A DNA stretch of 64,000 bases from Clostridium estertheticum (GCF_011065935.2 NZ_JAAMNH020000001.1:1819001-1883000), one strand, 5' to 3'; positions 34,192 through 43,534 are shown, counted from the stretch's first letter. Translations and numbers: made by a program. The notes: generated by a model not told the origin, from the sequence alone.

Positions 34192-34246
34192 AAAATGGGC
34201 TGTCTCAAAATAGAAATTAATTTCTATTTTGAGACAGCCCATTTTG
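34192..34246. terminator. 27-bp perfect hairpin, bidirectional terminator
   Basis: AAAATGGGCTGTCTCAAAAT and the following AGAAATT pair without mismatch with the right arm. It lies between convergent larA and the second YabE-like gene. Its GGGCTGTCTCAAA part recurs at 41808-41820. Confidence 0.85.
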
Positions 34247-34251
34247 AAAAT

Positions 34252-35283
34252 TTAATCTAAAATTGTTACTTTTAGATATTTAACACCCCAATTAGAAGCC
34301 TCTTCAAGTGTATTGAAAAATACGTCTATAAATTTCCCTTTAACTCCAGACCCTTTATCGGCAGCTATAGCATTGCCGTAACCTTCAACATATAATCTTG
34401 TTCCCAGTGGAATTACATTAGGATCTACAGCTATGGTACTATACCCACTTGGATTTCGAACAGCCTTTCTTCCAGAGGAAGTATATGTATCATTTCCATC
34501 AACTGCACAGTAAGCAGTAGCCTTTACATTAATAGTCTTTGAGGTTGATGTAGCACGTACATTGAGAGTTTTTGCAGATGCTCCTCTTGAAATGCTTATG
34601 GCGGGCTTTGTACCCTGAGCTATAATTTTATGCTGGGGTTCTTTAACTACAATTTCTTTAATAACTTCTCTATTTACTTCTTTCCCATTCTCATAAGTAA
34701 CATTTAAAGTAATGTTTTTTTCACCTCTTATTCCATTTTGTAAAACTGAACTTTGAGATTTTAATGTATCCTTGTCATCTTTAATAACCGTTTTAAAGTC
34801 AATAGGCTTTTTCTCTTGGACTGTTTCTGTTTTAACCCTAGTTATGATAACATTCATGCCTTTAGATAATTTATTTTCTATTAAGGGGTAAACTTTATCA
34901 TTAGGACTTAAGCCTATTTTTTCTGCATTTAACATTAATGCAATATCTTTTTCCGCAGAGGCTATATTAAGCTCCTTATTGTCTACAAAGACTTTAAGAT
35001 TTATAGCGTGATTAATAGTTATAACATCATTGTTAACTAGTTTTGAATTTAAGTCTTTATCAATCTTATCTTTTACTGCTATATTTATATTAGCTTTTTT
35101 TAAAGCAGTCTCAACAGTTTTTTGGTAAGTTACTAATTTAATTTGCTTACCATCTACCACCACTGAAATATTTTTTCTTGTTATGGACATGAAAGCAGTT
35201 GTGGTTGCAATTATGGCCATTAGAACAAACCCCATTACAATTTTCTTTTGTTTACCTTTTATAAATTTAACAATAATAATCAT
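34252..35283 (-). CDS. YabE-like protein: DUF348 segments and C-terminal 3D domain (paralogue 2)
   Basis: A 343-residue paralogue of the protein at 25338-26318, with the same start (MIIIVKFIK), two DUF348 segments, a G5-like region and a 3D domain (VDPNVIPLGTRLYVEGYG, AIAADKGSGVKGKFIDVFF). Differences are a 15-residue insertion before the 3D domain (ASAKTLNVRATSTSKTI) and many substitutions, so the duplication is not recent. Exported, probably cell-wall acting. RBS GGAGATG is the same as in the paralogue. Confidence 0.83.
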   Translation of the reverse strand: MIIIVKFIKGKQKKIVMGFVLMAIIATTTAFMSITRKNISVVVDGKQIKLVTYQKTVETALKKANINIAVKDKIDKDLNSKLVNNDVITINHAINLKVFVDNKELNIASAEKDIALMLNAEKIGLSPNDKVYPLIENKLSKGMNVIITRVKTETVQEKKPIDFKTVIKDDKDTLKSQSSVLQNGIRGEKNITLNVTYENGKEVNREVIKEIVVKEPQHKIIAQGTKPAISISRGASAKTLNVRATSTSKTINVKATAYCAVDGNDTYTSSGRKAVRNPSGYSTIAVDPNVIPLGTRLYVEGYGNAIAADKGSGVKGKFIDVFFNTLEEASNWGVKYLKVTILD

Positions 35284-35656
35284 CTCCTATTATTAATTTA
35301 ATATAATAATTATGCAGGATTCCTAAATAGATTATATTAAAATATATAATATTTAAGAACAATCTCAAAAAATGTGTGAGATTTAAGGAATGTATATGTC
35401 TAAAGCAAAATATGCATGGTAATTTATTGTAACAGTAGTATATCACATTTTTCAGTTACAGGGTGAATTGATAGTTATTATCACTTGTAAAAGTTGAGTT
35501 CATATGGTTCAATTATTTTAGCAGTTATATTATTTTTACTTGCTCTCTTAATAATGGCAACAAAAACAAGATGATTAAATGGGTTTAATAACTTAGGAAT
35601 TTGAAGGAGTAGTTATTTTTTCAACACTACCAAACACTAATTATGGAGGTGATTTT
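35284..35656. other. Intergenic region before the SNF2 helicase
   Basis: 373 bases without a gene. It holds the conserved block shared with the other YabE-like gene (ATGGTAATTTATTGTAA near 35419) and, close to the helicase, GGAGGTGA as ribosome site for a TTG start at 35657. Confidence 0.45.
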
Positions 35657-38647
35657 TTGAAGTTAAAAGAGTTAGAGAATATAGTTTTTAAGTCATCTTC
35701 TATTTTAATGAGAAGTGAGGGCGAAAAGTCTTTTAATAGTGGATTAGTTGCTAAGATTAAAGGAAAAAAAATTGATAATATATATCACATTTATGGATGC
35801 GTTAGAAACCCTACTAAGACTGATGAATTTAACACCCATATAAAAATAGACTTATTAAAGAAAAAATTAGAGGGTGTAAAATGCAGTTGTGAGGATTTCA
35901 AAGAGAGTTCCACTACGGGCTACTTATTTATGTGTAGCCATTTAACTGCTACAGCCTATAGTTTTTTTAGAAGGGCCACAATAAAAAATTCGGAGAAAAG
36001 TAGAAGTAACGGGATAAACCCAAAAACAGAAGAAAATCAAAAGGTAGAAACAAATAAAAAACAAGAAAAACACAAAGAAAATAACAAAGGCTTGAATAGT
36101 TTTATAAAATTAATTCGTAAAGTCTCAAAAGGTCCTACTTACTATGAAGCCCAACATGCAATAGGTAAGGAAAAAACAAAAATTGAACCTGGGGACTTAA
36201 GAACTTTTTTATCAGGGGTCAAGGGTGAAAAAATCAAGTTCAACTATGATAGCTTTGAGTTTGAGTCACCAATAATGCAGGTGGATTTACCATTAACATT
36301 TACATTAAAGATTAGAAAGGAACATTTTGTTGTAACAACCCATAAGCAGTTTCCAGTGTCTTTAAATGATAAGAATGATGTGTATTTATTTAATTGGAAG
36401 CTTTATCTACCATCAAGAAATCAAGTGGGGAAATATATGCTTCTATGTGACAAGCTAAAAAGAAATGGTGAGATTCTATACCGAAAGGACATAGATAACT
36501 ATAACAAACTTACAGTCTTCCTAATGAGTATTACTAGTGATATTAATATTAGTGAAGAGGTAAAAGCCTATGCAGCAAATTTTATAAAGCCAGAGTTTCA
36601 CTTATATGACATGGACAATGATATTTATTGTGATATAAAAATTATTTATGGTAACGAGAGAATCAACATATTAAAGGAAGATAAAAGTGTTGATATAATT
36701 ACACGTGACTATAAAAAAGAGGGTAAAATCCTTATGGAACTCGAGAAGTATAGGTTTATAAAAAGAAATGAGAGGCTACTCTTTATAGGTGGAGATGAGG
36801 AATTATTTGATATCTTAAATAAAAGTGAAGATAATCTACATTGCCTAGGAAATGTTACCTTTGGGAAAGGGCTTAAACACAGAAGGATATTCAATTCAAG
36901 CTTTATTGAAGCTAAAATAGAAGAAACGGAAGGCTCCTATGATTTTTCCTATGGTATTCATGACATCGAAAATAGGGAATTAAATAGCGTTCTCACATCA
37001 TTTAAGCAAAAGAACAGATTTTACAAAACTGTAAATAATAATTTTCTGGATTTTCAAGATGCAGGAGTTAGGGATTTTTGTGATTTAATAATAGCATTAA
37101 ATACAAAGGAAACCATAAAAGATGGGTTAATAGAAATAGAAAAAAATAAGGCGCTATATTTAAATGAAAAGATAAAAAGCAAGAACCTTCAATTTATTAA
37201 AGGCATTGAAGTGTTAAAGAATATAGAAAATGCATTATCAAATATAAATAATATGAATATTAGTATACCGGTGAACTTGAAGGCTACACTTAGAGAATAT
37301 CAAATTGAAGGTTTTAAATGGATTAAAAGGTTAGGTGCATTAGGTTTTGGAGGGATATTAGCAGATGAAATGGGCCTTGGTAAAACTATTCAAACCATAG
37401 CTTTCCTTTTATCCCAGGAAAATAAAAAATCTATTATTATTAGCCCAACCTCCCTTATTTATAATTGGAAGGCGGAACTAGAAAAATTTGCGCCTAGTTT
37501 AAAGGTGGGCATTGTACATGGAGAAAAAAGTGAAAGACATAAATTAATTCATGATTTGCAGAATTATGATGTAATATTAACAACTTATGGAACTTTAAGA
37601 AGTGATATACAGCAATATGAGGATATTATTTTTGATTGTTGTATTATAGATGAGGCACAAAATATAAAAAATTATTTAACACAAAACACAAAGGTTATCA
37701 AAGAAGTAAAAGCTAAGATTAGATTTGCGTTAACAGGCACTCCTATGGAAAATAATTTAGCCGAACTCTGGTCTATATTTGACTTTATAATGCCGGATTA
37801 TTTGTATTCAAAAGAAATTTTTGAATCAAAATTTACCATAGGACGTAAAGGCGATTTAGAAGAACTTAAATTATTAATTAAGCCTTTTCTTTTAAGGAGA
37901 ACTAAAAGTGAAGTAATGAAAGAATTGCCAGATAAAATAGAAAAGAAATTTATCGTTGAGATGACAACAGCTCAAAAGGGTGTATATAAAGCTTATATTA
38001 AAGCTGTTAGGGAAAAAATGAAAAGTAGCAGTGAGGGTAAAATAGAGGTTTTTTCTTATTTAACTAGGCTAAGACAAATTTGCTTAGATCCTTCTCTTGT
38101 AATAGATGAATACAAAGGTGGAAGTGGTAAGCTAAAAGTTGCAACGGAACTTATTGAAAAACATATAGAATCACAGGGTAAAGTGCTATTATTTTCTCAA
38201 TTCACTTCAGCACTTAAAAATATAGGAGAGAATTTAAAGAGAAAAGGAATTCCCTATCTTTATTTAGATGGAAAAACAAAACCTAAAGATAGAATTAAAT
38301 TGGTAGATGAATTTAATAGCAGTTGTGAAACATTAGTATTTTTAATATCACTAAAGGCAGGAGGAACAGGCCTAAACCTGGCCTCAGCAAATCTAGTTAT
38401 TCATTTTGACCCTTGGTGGAATCCTGCAGTAGAGGATCAAGCAACGGATAGAGCTCATAGAATTGGTCAAAGAAATGTAGTAGAAGTAATTAAATTAGTT
38501 GCCAAAGGAACTATAGAAGAAAAAATAATTCTACTTCAAGAAAATAAAAAGGACTTAATAGACAGTGTAATTACAGGGGAACTTACAAATAGTCATGTGC
38601 TTGGGAAGCTTACTAAGGAAGAGTTGTTGGAGCTTTTTAGATTTTAG
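35657..38647 (+). CDS. SWIM zinc finger / SNF2-family helicase
   Basis: A 996-residue protein. The N-terminal SWIM finger is C-S-C-E-D-F...M-C-S-H (about residues 76-96), followed by a charged linker (about 110-150), a bacterial SNF2-associated domain (about 200-500) and the two RecA lobes: ADEMGLGKT (Walker A), DEAQ (box II), LTGTPMENNLAELWSIFDF (III), then SQFTSALKNIG, LISLKAGGTGLNLASANLVIHFDPWWNPAVEDQATDRAHRIGQ (V, VI). It is a DNA translocase, not a strand-separating helicase, and its role in Firmicutes is unclear. The start is TTG 35657 with GGAGGTGA upstream. It is monocistronic. Confidence 0.88.
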   Translation: MKLKELENIVFKSSSILMRSEGEKSFNSGLVAKIKGKKIDNIYHIYGCVRNPTKTDEFNTHIKIDLLKKKLEGVKCSCEDFKESSTTGYLFMCSHLTATAYSFFRRATIKNSEKSRSNGINPKTEENQKVETNKKQEKHKENNKGLNSFIKLIRKVSKGPTYYEAQHAIGKEKTKIEPGDLRTFLSGVKGEKIKFNYDSFEFESPIMQVDLPLTFTLKIRKEHFVVTTHKQFPVSLNDKNDVYLFNWKLYLPSRNQVGKYMLLCDKLKRNGEILYRKDIDNYNKLTVFLMSITSDINISEEVKAYAANFIKPEFHLYDMDNDIYCDIKIIYGNERINILKEDKSVDIITRDYKKEGKILMELEKYRFIKRNERLLFIGGDEELFDILNKSEDNLHCLGNVTFGKGLKHRRIFNSSFIEAKIEETEGSYDFSYGIHDIENRELNSVLTSFKQKNRFYKTVNNNFLDFQDAGVRDFCDLIIALNTKETIKDGLIEIEKNKALYLNEKIKSKNLQFIKGIEVLKNIENALSNINNMNISIPVNLKATLREYQIEGFKWIKRLGALGFGGILADEMGLGKTIQTIAFLLSQENKKSIIISPTSLIYNWKAELEKFAPSLKVGIVHGEKSERHKLIHDLQNYDVILTTYGTLRSDIQQYEDIIFDCCIIDEAQNIKNYLTQNTKVIKEVKAKIRFALTGTPMENNLAELWSIFDFIMPDYLYSKEIFESKFTIGRKGDLEELKLLIKPFLLRRTKSEVMKELPDKIEKKFIVEMTTAQKGVYKAYIKAVREKMKSSSEGKIEVFSYLTRLRQICLDPSLVIDEYKGGSGKLKVATELIEKHIESQGKVLLFSQFTSALKNIGENLKRKGIPYLYLDGKTKPKDRIKLVDEFNSSCETLVFLISLKAGGTGLNLASANLVIHFDPWWNPAVEDQATDRAHRIGQRNVVEVIKLVAKGTIEEKIILLQENKKDLIDSVITGELTNSHVLGKLTKEELLELFRF

Positions 38648-38676
38648 CGAGCCGGCTACCAGCCGCCGCCCGGCTG
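38648..38676 (+). repeat. GC-rich hairpin joined to the REP-like repeat
   Basis: CCAGCC-GCCGCC-GGCTGG (with flanking GCCGGCTA) is far more GC-rich than anything nearby and abuts REP-like copy 7. It is absent from the other copies and may be a decayed second palindrome. Confidence 0.5.
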
Positions 38677-38706
38677 GTGCCACCCACGTGGCAAGTGGCA
38701 AGTTGC
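38677..38706 (+). repeat. REP-like palindromic repeat, copy 7 (forward), left of the RAYT gene
   Basis: Intact copy followed by AGTTGC, 77 bases before the transposase ATG. Confidence 0.88.
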
Positions 38707-38782
38707 ATTACTTAAGCTCCATGTATATTTTTTTATTTAGATGTTAATATTCTAAATAAAAAGTATAGAGGAGTGAGCTACA

Positions 38783-39643
38783 ATGTCAAGAAAAGACACT
38801 GCGAAATATGAGGGAGCAGTATATCATATTTATCAAAGAGGTAATAATAAGGAGTTTATATTTCAAGATGATAATATAAAAACCTTCATTTTAAAATATT
38901 TAAATGAGTATAATAAGAAATTCGATTATGAGCTTCTAGCATACGTAATTATGGATAACCATTATCACCTTCTAATAAAGACTAATAAAGTAGATATAAG
39001 CACCATAATGTTTTATATTAATAATTTGCTAGGTAAATACGTAAATGGACAATTAGATAGGACAGGGCATGCATTTGATAGTAGATATAGATGTAAATTA
39101 GTTGAAACGGATGCTAATCTAATCTGGATTTTAAGATATATACATAGAAATCCTGTAAAAGCACATATTTGTAATGATATTAATGATTACAGATGGAGTA
39201 GTCACTATTTTTATAATAATTATGTAAAATCTCATATTAATATAGATTTAATTCTATGCATGCTTGGAAACTCTAAAGATGCTGCTATTAAAAAGTATTT
39301 AAAATTGATTAATTCAATTGGACATGAAAATGATAATGACAAAGATTATGACATAATAAAGCAAGAATTTAACCTCAATGAAACAGCCTGGGTAAGGGCT
39401 AGTAATGATTTCGCAAAACCAAATCGCACTACTTTAGATGAAATAATTATCAATCACAAAATTAAGGAAAGTGATTTATTCCATATTAGAAATGGAAATA
39501 GGAAGACTTGCCTAACCCCTTTAAAGCTTAGAATTATTAAAAGCGCCTTAGAACAATGCTATTCCTTAAAAGAAATAGCAAACTATCTTAATGCAGCACC
39601 TTCAACTATAAGTAAATTGATTTCTAGAAATAAAACAGTATAA
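38783..39643 (+). CDS. RAYT-type Y1 transposase (REP-associated tyrosine transposase)
   Basis: A 286-residue single-copy Y1/HUH-type protein. YEGAVYHIYQRGNNKEFIF opens the transposase domain, MDNHYHLLIKT carries the HxH metal motif, and HAFDSRYRCKLVE and RYIHRNPVKAHI follow, as in the RAYT family related to IS200. The nucleophilic Tyr should lie on the helix after HUH (candidates in LGKYVNG). The C terminus (about 215-286) is a helix-turn-helix resembling the DnaA DNA-binding domain (LTPLKLRIIKSALEQCYSLKEIANYLN). It is bracketed by REP-like copies in opposite orientation, 77 bases upstream and 8 bases downstream. Confidence 0.85.
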   Translation: MSRKDTAKYEGAVYHIYQRGNNKEFIFQDDNIKTFILKYLNEYNKKFDYELLAYVIMDNHYHLLIKTNKVDISTIMFYINNLLGKYVNGQLDRTGHAFDSRYRCKLVETDANLIWILRYIHRNPVKAHICNDINDYRWSSHYFYNNYVKSHINIDLILCMLGNSKDAAIKKYLKLINSIGHENDNDKDYDIIKQEFNLNETAWVRASNDFAKPNRTTLDEIIINHKIKESDLFHIRNGNRKTCLTPLKLRIIKSALEQCYSLKEIANYLNAAPSTISKLISRNKTV

Positions 39644-39651
39644 TATAATAA

Positions 39652-39677
39652 GATGCCACTTGCCACGTGGGTGGCAC
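39652..39677 (-). repeat. REP-like palindromic repeat, copy 8 (reverse), right of the RAYT gene
   Basis: Intact copy 8 bases after the RAYT stop; inverted relative to copy 7. Confidence 0.88.
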
Positions 39678-39701
39678 TAAAAGCAATAGGAGGAATGAAA
39701 A

Positions 39702-40115
39702 ATGTACGTAGAATTTAACAGTGAAATAGTAGGTAGTGAGGATATAAAAAATATAATTGAGAAAAACACAGAGTTTAAAGTGCTTAAAGACATGAGCAAA
39801 GGTACCAAAAGAGAGGATACATTAGCTTTTAATTTAAGTGTAGGGATAGATACTTTAAATGACTTAATGGAAGAAGAATGTGATTTAAATGAATTGACAG
39901 AAGATGAGTTATTTGAAGAATACCTTTCACTGGCAGAAGAAATTGCAATGGACATTGAAGAATATGTTCCAGAGGGCGCTATTATGGATATTAAATCTTA
40001 TAAATGGGATAAATCAGATAATGCAATAAAATTAATTATAATTATAGCTCCTGAAGATCTTTATGAAGTTAAATTAAGGGATGTTATGAAGAAACTTATA
40101 ACGCAAGTGGAGTAA
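39702..40115 (+). CDS. Acidic protein of unknown function (137 aa)
   Basis: I do not recognise this protein. It is soluble and strongly acidic in the middle (LMEEECDLNELTEDELFEEYLSLAEEIAMDIEEYVPEG) with short beta-type segments at both ends (MYVEFNSEIVGSEDIK; NAIKLIIIIAPEDLYEVKL). It has no signal peptide or membrane span. TAGGAGGAA is well spaced before the ATG, codon use is like the neighbours, and a terminator follows directly, so it is a real single gene. It sits between two REP-like copies. Confidence 0.6.
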   Translation: MYVEFNSEIVGSEDIKNIIEKNTEFKVLKDMSKGTKREDTLAFNLSVGIDTLNDLMEEECDLNELTEDELFEEYLSLAEEIAMDIEEYVPEGAIMDIKSYKWDKSDNAIKLIIIIAPEDLYEVKLRDVMKKLITQVE

Positions 40116-40119
40116 TATT

Positions 40120-40168
40120 AGGGACTATAACAAGAGGTAGGTAGATTCAAATCTTGTTATAGTCCTTT
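40120..40168 (+). terminator. Terminator after the acidic protein gene
   Basis: AGGACTATAACAAGA-type left arm pairs with TCTTGTTATAGTCCT, followed by TT; a 13-14 bp stem. Confidence 0.75.
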
Positions 40169-40190
40169 ACAATATGATAGCTTGTCACTT

Positions 40191-40216
40191 TTGCCACTTG
40201 CCACGTGGGTGGCACC
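40191..40216 (-). repeat. REP-like palindromic repeat, copy 9 (reverse)
   Basis: Intact copy, 26 bases upstream of the RdgB-like start. Confidence 0.85.
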
Positions 40217-40242
40217 AGCCTGGAAACCTTGGAGGGATTAAT

Positions 40243-40866
40243 TTGAAAATACTGTATGGAACAGCGAATCCTGCTAAAATTCAACATATGAGAGAAATGC
40301 TCAAGGGATTAGATGTTGAAATTATTGGACTTAATGATATTAAATTGGAAATTGGAAAGATTGATGAGAGCGGGAATAATCCATTAGAAAATGCTAAAAT
40401 TAAGGCTAATGCATATTATAAAGCCTATAAGATGCCATTGTTCTCTTGTGATTCAGGCTTGTACATAGAAAAAATAGAAAACTTAGAAAATCAAAAGCAA
40501 CCTGGCGTTCATGTTAGAAGAGTTAATGGCAAAGAGCTAAGTGATGAAGAAATGATAGAGTATTATACTAGTGTAGCTATAAAATTAGGTGGTAGCGCAA
40601 GAGCAAGATATAAAAATGCTATTTGCCTAATACTTAATAAAGAGTGTATCTTTGAATATGACGGGGATGACATAGGATCAGAAATTTTTATTATTTCATC
40701 AAAGCCACATGAAAAAAGAGAAAATGGTTTTCCATTGGATTCCATTTCTGTAGATATAAAAAGTGGTAAGTATTATATGGATTTGAGAGATTGTGTAGAT
40801 GAGAAAAATGATGCCTGCCCAGGAAGAGGTTTTAGAAAGTTTTTTAGTGGGGTTTTAAATGGATAA
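40243..40866 (+). CDS. RdgB/HAM1-like non-canonical purine NTP pyrophosphatase
   Basis: A 207-residue protein. KILYGTANPAKIQHMREML (nucleotide-binding start), a long helix ending ENAKIKANAYYKAY, and FSCDSGLYIE with the catalytic Asp fit the ITPase family that hydrolyses dITP/XTP. The C-terminal segment (GFPLDSISVDIKSGKYYMD) departs from the usual pattern, so this is a divergent member and the substrate may differ. The start is TTG 40243 behind GGAGGG; an ATG at 40174 would translate the REP repeat. Confidence 0.72.
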   Translation: MKILYGTANPAKIQHMREMLKGLDVEIIGLNDIKLEIGKIDESGNNPLENAKIKANAYYKAYKMPLFSCDSGLYIEKIENLENQKQPGVHVRRVNGKELSDEEMIEYYTSVAIKLGGSARARYKNAICLILNKECIFEYDGDDIGSEIFIISSKPHEKRENGFPLDSISVDIKSGKYYMDLRDCVDEKNDACPGRGFRKFFSGVLNG

Positions 40867-41064
40867 TATGAACGTTACTACTCAGGCTGACTTTAATTGA
40901 CACTAACAATCCACCTTTTATAACGTACTATCTGAAGCATTGGTTACTAGGCTAGTAACATTTTCTTTAAACATTAATATAATAATACTAGCACTTAGTC
41001 TATTCATAATTTTTACTTTAAATATTATTTATTGTGAAACTTATGAATTAAGGAGGAAACTACT

Positions 41065-41772
41065 ATGTACCAGATTCATAACCCAAAGGTTAGTGTGATA
41101 ATTACATGCTATAACTATGGGGAATTCCTTAATGCTGCTATTTATTCTTGTTTAAGTTCAACTTTTGATGACATTGAAATTATTGTTGTAAATGACGGGT
41201 CAACTGATCCTTATACCTTAGAAGTATTTGATAAACTTAACTATAAAAATTTACGTGTTATTCATCAAAAAAATAAAGGTTTACCTGCTGCAAGAAATAC
41301 AGGTATACAAAGTGCACTTGGAAAATATATACTTCCTGTAGATGCTGATGACTTAATTAATCCTATTTTAATTGAAAAAGAATATAAAATTCTTGAAGAA
41401 AGACCGGACATTGGTTTTGTAACTCACTGGACTCAGGCATTTGGTACTGAGGATTATATTTGGTCTGTTCCTCCTTTTAATGTAAAAACCTTATTAGAGA
41501 GAAATATTGTTTGTGTTACTTCTTTATTTAGAAAAAGAGCGTGGGCAGATGCAGGCGGATATAATGAACAAATGAATGAGGGATTTGAAGATTGGGATTT
41601 TTGGGTTTCACTAGCTCAGCAGGGATGGTTAGGATATACTCTTGAAGAAATTCTTTTTTATTATAGACGTCATGGTGATACTATGTTAACTGGGGCCTTA
41701 AGGAAATATCAATATCTTCATAATAGAATTAGAAATAATCACCTAGAATTATATGAAAAGTATGGGTTATAA
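41065..41772 (+). CDS. Family 2 glycosyltransferase
   Basis: A 235-residue GT-A fold enzyme. VSVIITCYNYGEFLNAAIYS, IIVVNDGSTD, GLPAARNTG, LPVDADD (metal-binding DxD equivalent) and FEDWDFWVSLAQQG (ED acceptor-site motif) are all present. It transfers a sugar from a nucleotide donor in the cytoplasm; donor and acceptor are unknown. It has no membrane span. It is the first gene of the glycan region. AAGGAGG precedes the ATG. Confidence 0.85.
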   Translation: MYQIHNPKVSVIITCYNYGEFLNAAIYSCLSSTFDDIEIIVVNDGSTDPYTLEVFDKLNYKNLRVIHQKNKGLPAARNTGIQSALGKYILPVDADDLINPILIEKEYKILEERPDIGFVTHWTQAFGTEDYIWSVPPFNVKTLLERNIVCVTSLFRKRAWADAGGYNEQMNEGFEDWDFWVSLAQQGWLGYTLEEILFYYRRHGDTMLTGALRKYQYLHNRIRNNHLELYEKYGL

Positions 41773-41807
41773 TTAACTATTAAGAGATAACAATAAAAAA
41801 GGGCTGT

Positions 41808-41910
41808 CTCAAATTCCAGTTTGTGTGATTTTATAGGTTATCAATTGCATTTCAAATGAAAAAGGCTATGAAATATAGGTTAAACATCTTAATTTCATAG
41901 CTTTTATTTG
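41808..41910. terminator. Hairpin region after the GT2 gene with GGGCTGTCTCAAA fragment
   Basis: A 41808-41820 fragment GGGCTGTCTCAAA matches part of the 34192-34246 hairpin but is not paired here. AAAAGGCTATGAAAT (41860-) pairs with ATTTCATAGCTTTT (41894-41907), giving a terminator between convergent genes. Confidence 0.6.
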
Positions 41911-41985
41911 TTTATATTATTTACATGCACCTAAATTCAATTAACTAGGATTTTGAATAATAAAATCCCCAAAAATACTTTCAAA

Positions 41986-42993
41986 CTAGTTTTTATTTTT
42001 TAAACAATATTTAAAAAATTCTTTGAAATATACAACTCTTATAGACCAATCCCATTGTTTTATTTGCATTAAATTTTCTTCGGAAAGTTCAATGAATATT
42101 TTAGATTCTGATACAATCTTTTTTATTGCTTCCTTTAAACACTGAATCGACCTTTCTTTTAATATAAATTGTTTTTGTTTATCACCAAACACTTCTGGAA
42201 CTATTCCGACATCGGTAGATATAATTGGTATGCCACATGCAATTGCCTCTAAAATAGGGTTAGGTGTTCCTTCTATCTTAGATGTACAAATATATAGGTC
42301 AATATTAGAATAATAGTTTACCATTTCATTATGGGGAATCATTTTTTCATTTTTATCTGCAAAGTACATTTTAATTGGATATCCTTCATATACCAGTTGT
42401 TCAATAGCAGGTTTTAGAATTGTCTCTACTCCTTTAAAATCTTCTAATCCACTTGCCCATTTACTATTTCCACACCAACCAATTACCATTTCACGATTAG
42501 ATACATTTTTAAATCTTTCAATATTAATAGGCTTAAATAAATTTAAATCCACTCCATCTTCTACAATAACTTTTGGTTTATTACAAAATGGTAAATTACT
42601 ATATATATTATATAATTTTTCGGATGATACATAATAATTGGGTGATATTTTGAATATTTTTTTATTTATACTTAAAGAATCGACATCTAAAAACAAATGG
42701 TCATATACTGCTGTACTTATATTTAAATTATTTTTTACATATCTTTCATCAAATATCATAACTTGAGGTCTCCAAAAAAAATGAATTAACTCGCAATCTT
42801 TTGTTAATTCTATGAGCATATTTAAGTGGTGTATATCAGCCATTGCTATAATTTTAAATTCAAAATATTCACTTAAATATTTTTCTAATTGTTTTGCAAT
42901 ATTTGCAAATGCCCAATCATGAATATCTATAATTAGTGCAATTTTGGGCCTTTTAGCAATATCATTTAATTTTAAATCTTGAAAAATTTCCAT
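41986..42993 (-). CDS. Family 4 glycosyltransferase
   Basis: A 335-residue GT-B fold enzyme. KPKVIVEDGVDLNLFKP, MVIGWCGNSKWASGLEDFKGVETILKPA and the nucleotide-sugar motif CTSKIEGTPNPILEAIACGIPIISTDVGIVPEVFG (E...E pair) are typical of GT4. It has no signal peptide. Donor and acceptor are unknown. It is encoded opposite to the preceding GT2. A GGAAGGG site lies before the ATG. Confidence 0.82.
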   Translation of the reverse strand: MEIFQDLKLNDIAKRPKIALIIDIHDWAFANIAKQLEKYLSEYFEFKIIAMADIHHLNMLIELTKDCELIHFFWRPQVMIFDERYVKNNLNISTAVYDHLFLDVDSLSINKKIFKISPNYYVSSEKLYNIYSNLPFCNKPKVIVEDGVDLNLFKPINIERFKNVSNREMVIGWCGNSKWASGLEDFKGVETILKPAIEQLVYEGYPIKMYFADKNEKMIPHNEMVNYYSNIDLYICTSKIEGTPNPILEAIACGIPIISTDVGIVPEVFGDKQKQFILKERSIQCLKEAIKKIVSESKIFIELSEENLMQIKQWDWSIRVVYFKEFFKYCLKNKN

Positions 42994-43099
42994 GGTATAT
43001 CCCTTCCTTAATATATTTAAAATATAATACTTTTATATCTATACTCATTAAGTCTTTATTTAACATAATTCATTATAATTTTGTGATTTTTAAGTTTTA

Positions 43100-43258
43100 T
43101 TATTTACATTGATTTTTATAAAAATCTACTGTTTCTTTTAGACCCTTTTAAATTTCATAGTCAGGTTTCCAACCTATTTTTGTAAAGATTTTTTTATAAG
43201 TCATGAGATTATCTTTTATATCACCATCTCTTAACCACATAATCCTGATCTCTGTAGT
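43100..43258 (-). pseudogene. C-terminal remnant of a nucleotide-sugar epimerase/dehydratase
   Basis: On the minus strand the frame reads WLRDGDIKDNLMTYKKIF, TKIGWKPDYEI, stop, KGLKETVDFYKNQCK, stop. GWKP-Y and the GLKETVDFYK end are the classical C terminus of short-chain NAD epimerases such as GDP-mannose or UDP-glucose 4,6-dehydratases. Only about 50 codons remain, with one internal TAA. Confidence 0.65.
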
Positions 43259-43534
43259 ATCACATATTATCTATATACAATTATTAAATTCCAATCACCT
43301 ATTTATATTGAAAGTTCTACATACATTATCAGTAAAACTTACACTTTAAAAGATTATATATTTTTCTATCTATAAAATATTGGATTTTACATTAAGAGAA
43401 AAATATTTGGTCATGGGTATTAAACACCAATGATATAACTTCACTTTATACACTATAATATATTTATTTTTGAACAAATATGTTACCTTTATTTTTTAAA
43501 CTCACATGCGCCAAGATTTAATAGTATGGCATTT

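Noticed and set aside
40174..40242. Upstream ATG start for the RdgB-like protein
   Set aside because: It would translate the REP-like repeat and lacks a ribosome site; TTG 40243 has GGAGGG and gives the family N terminus.
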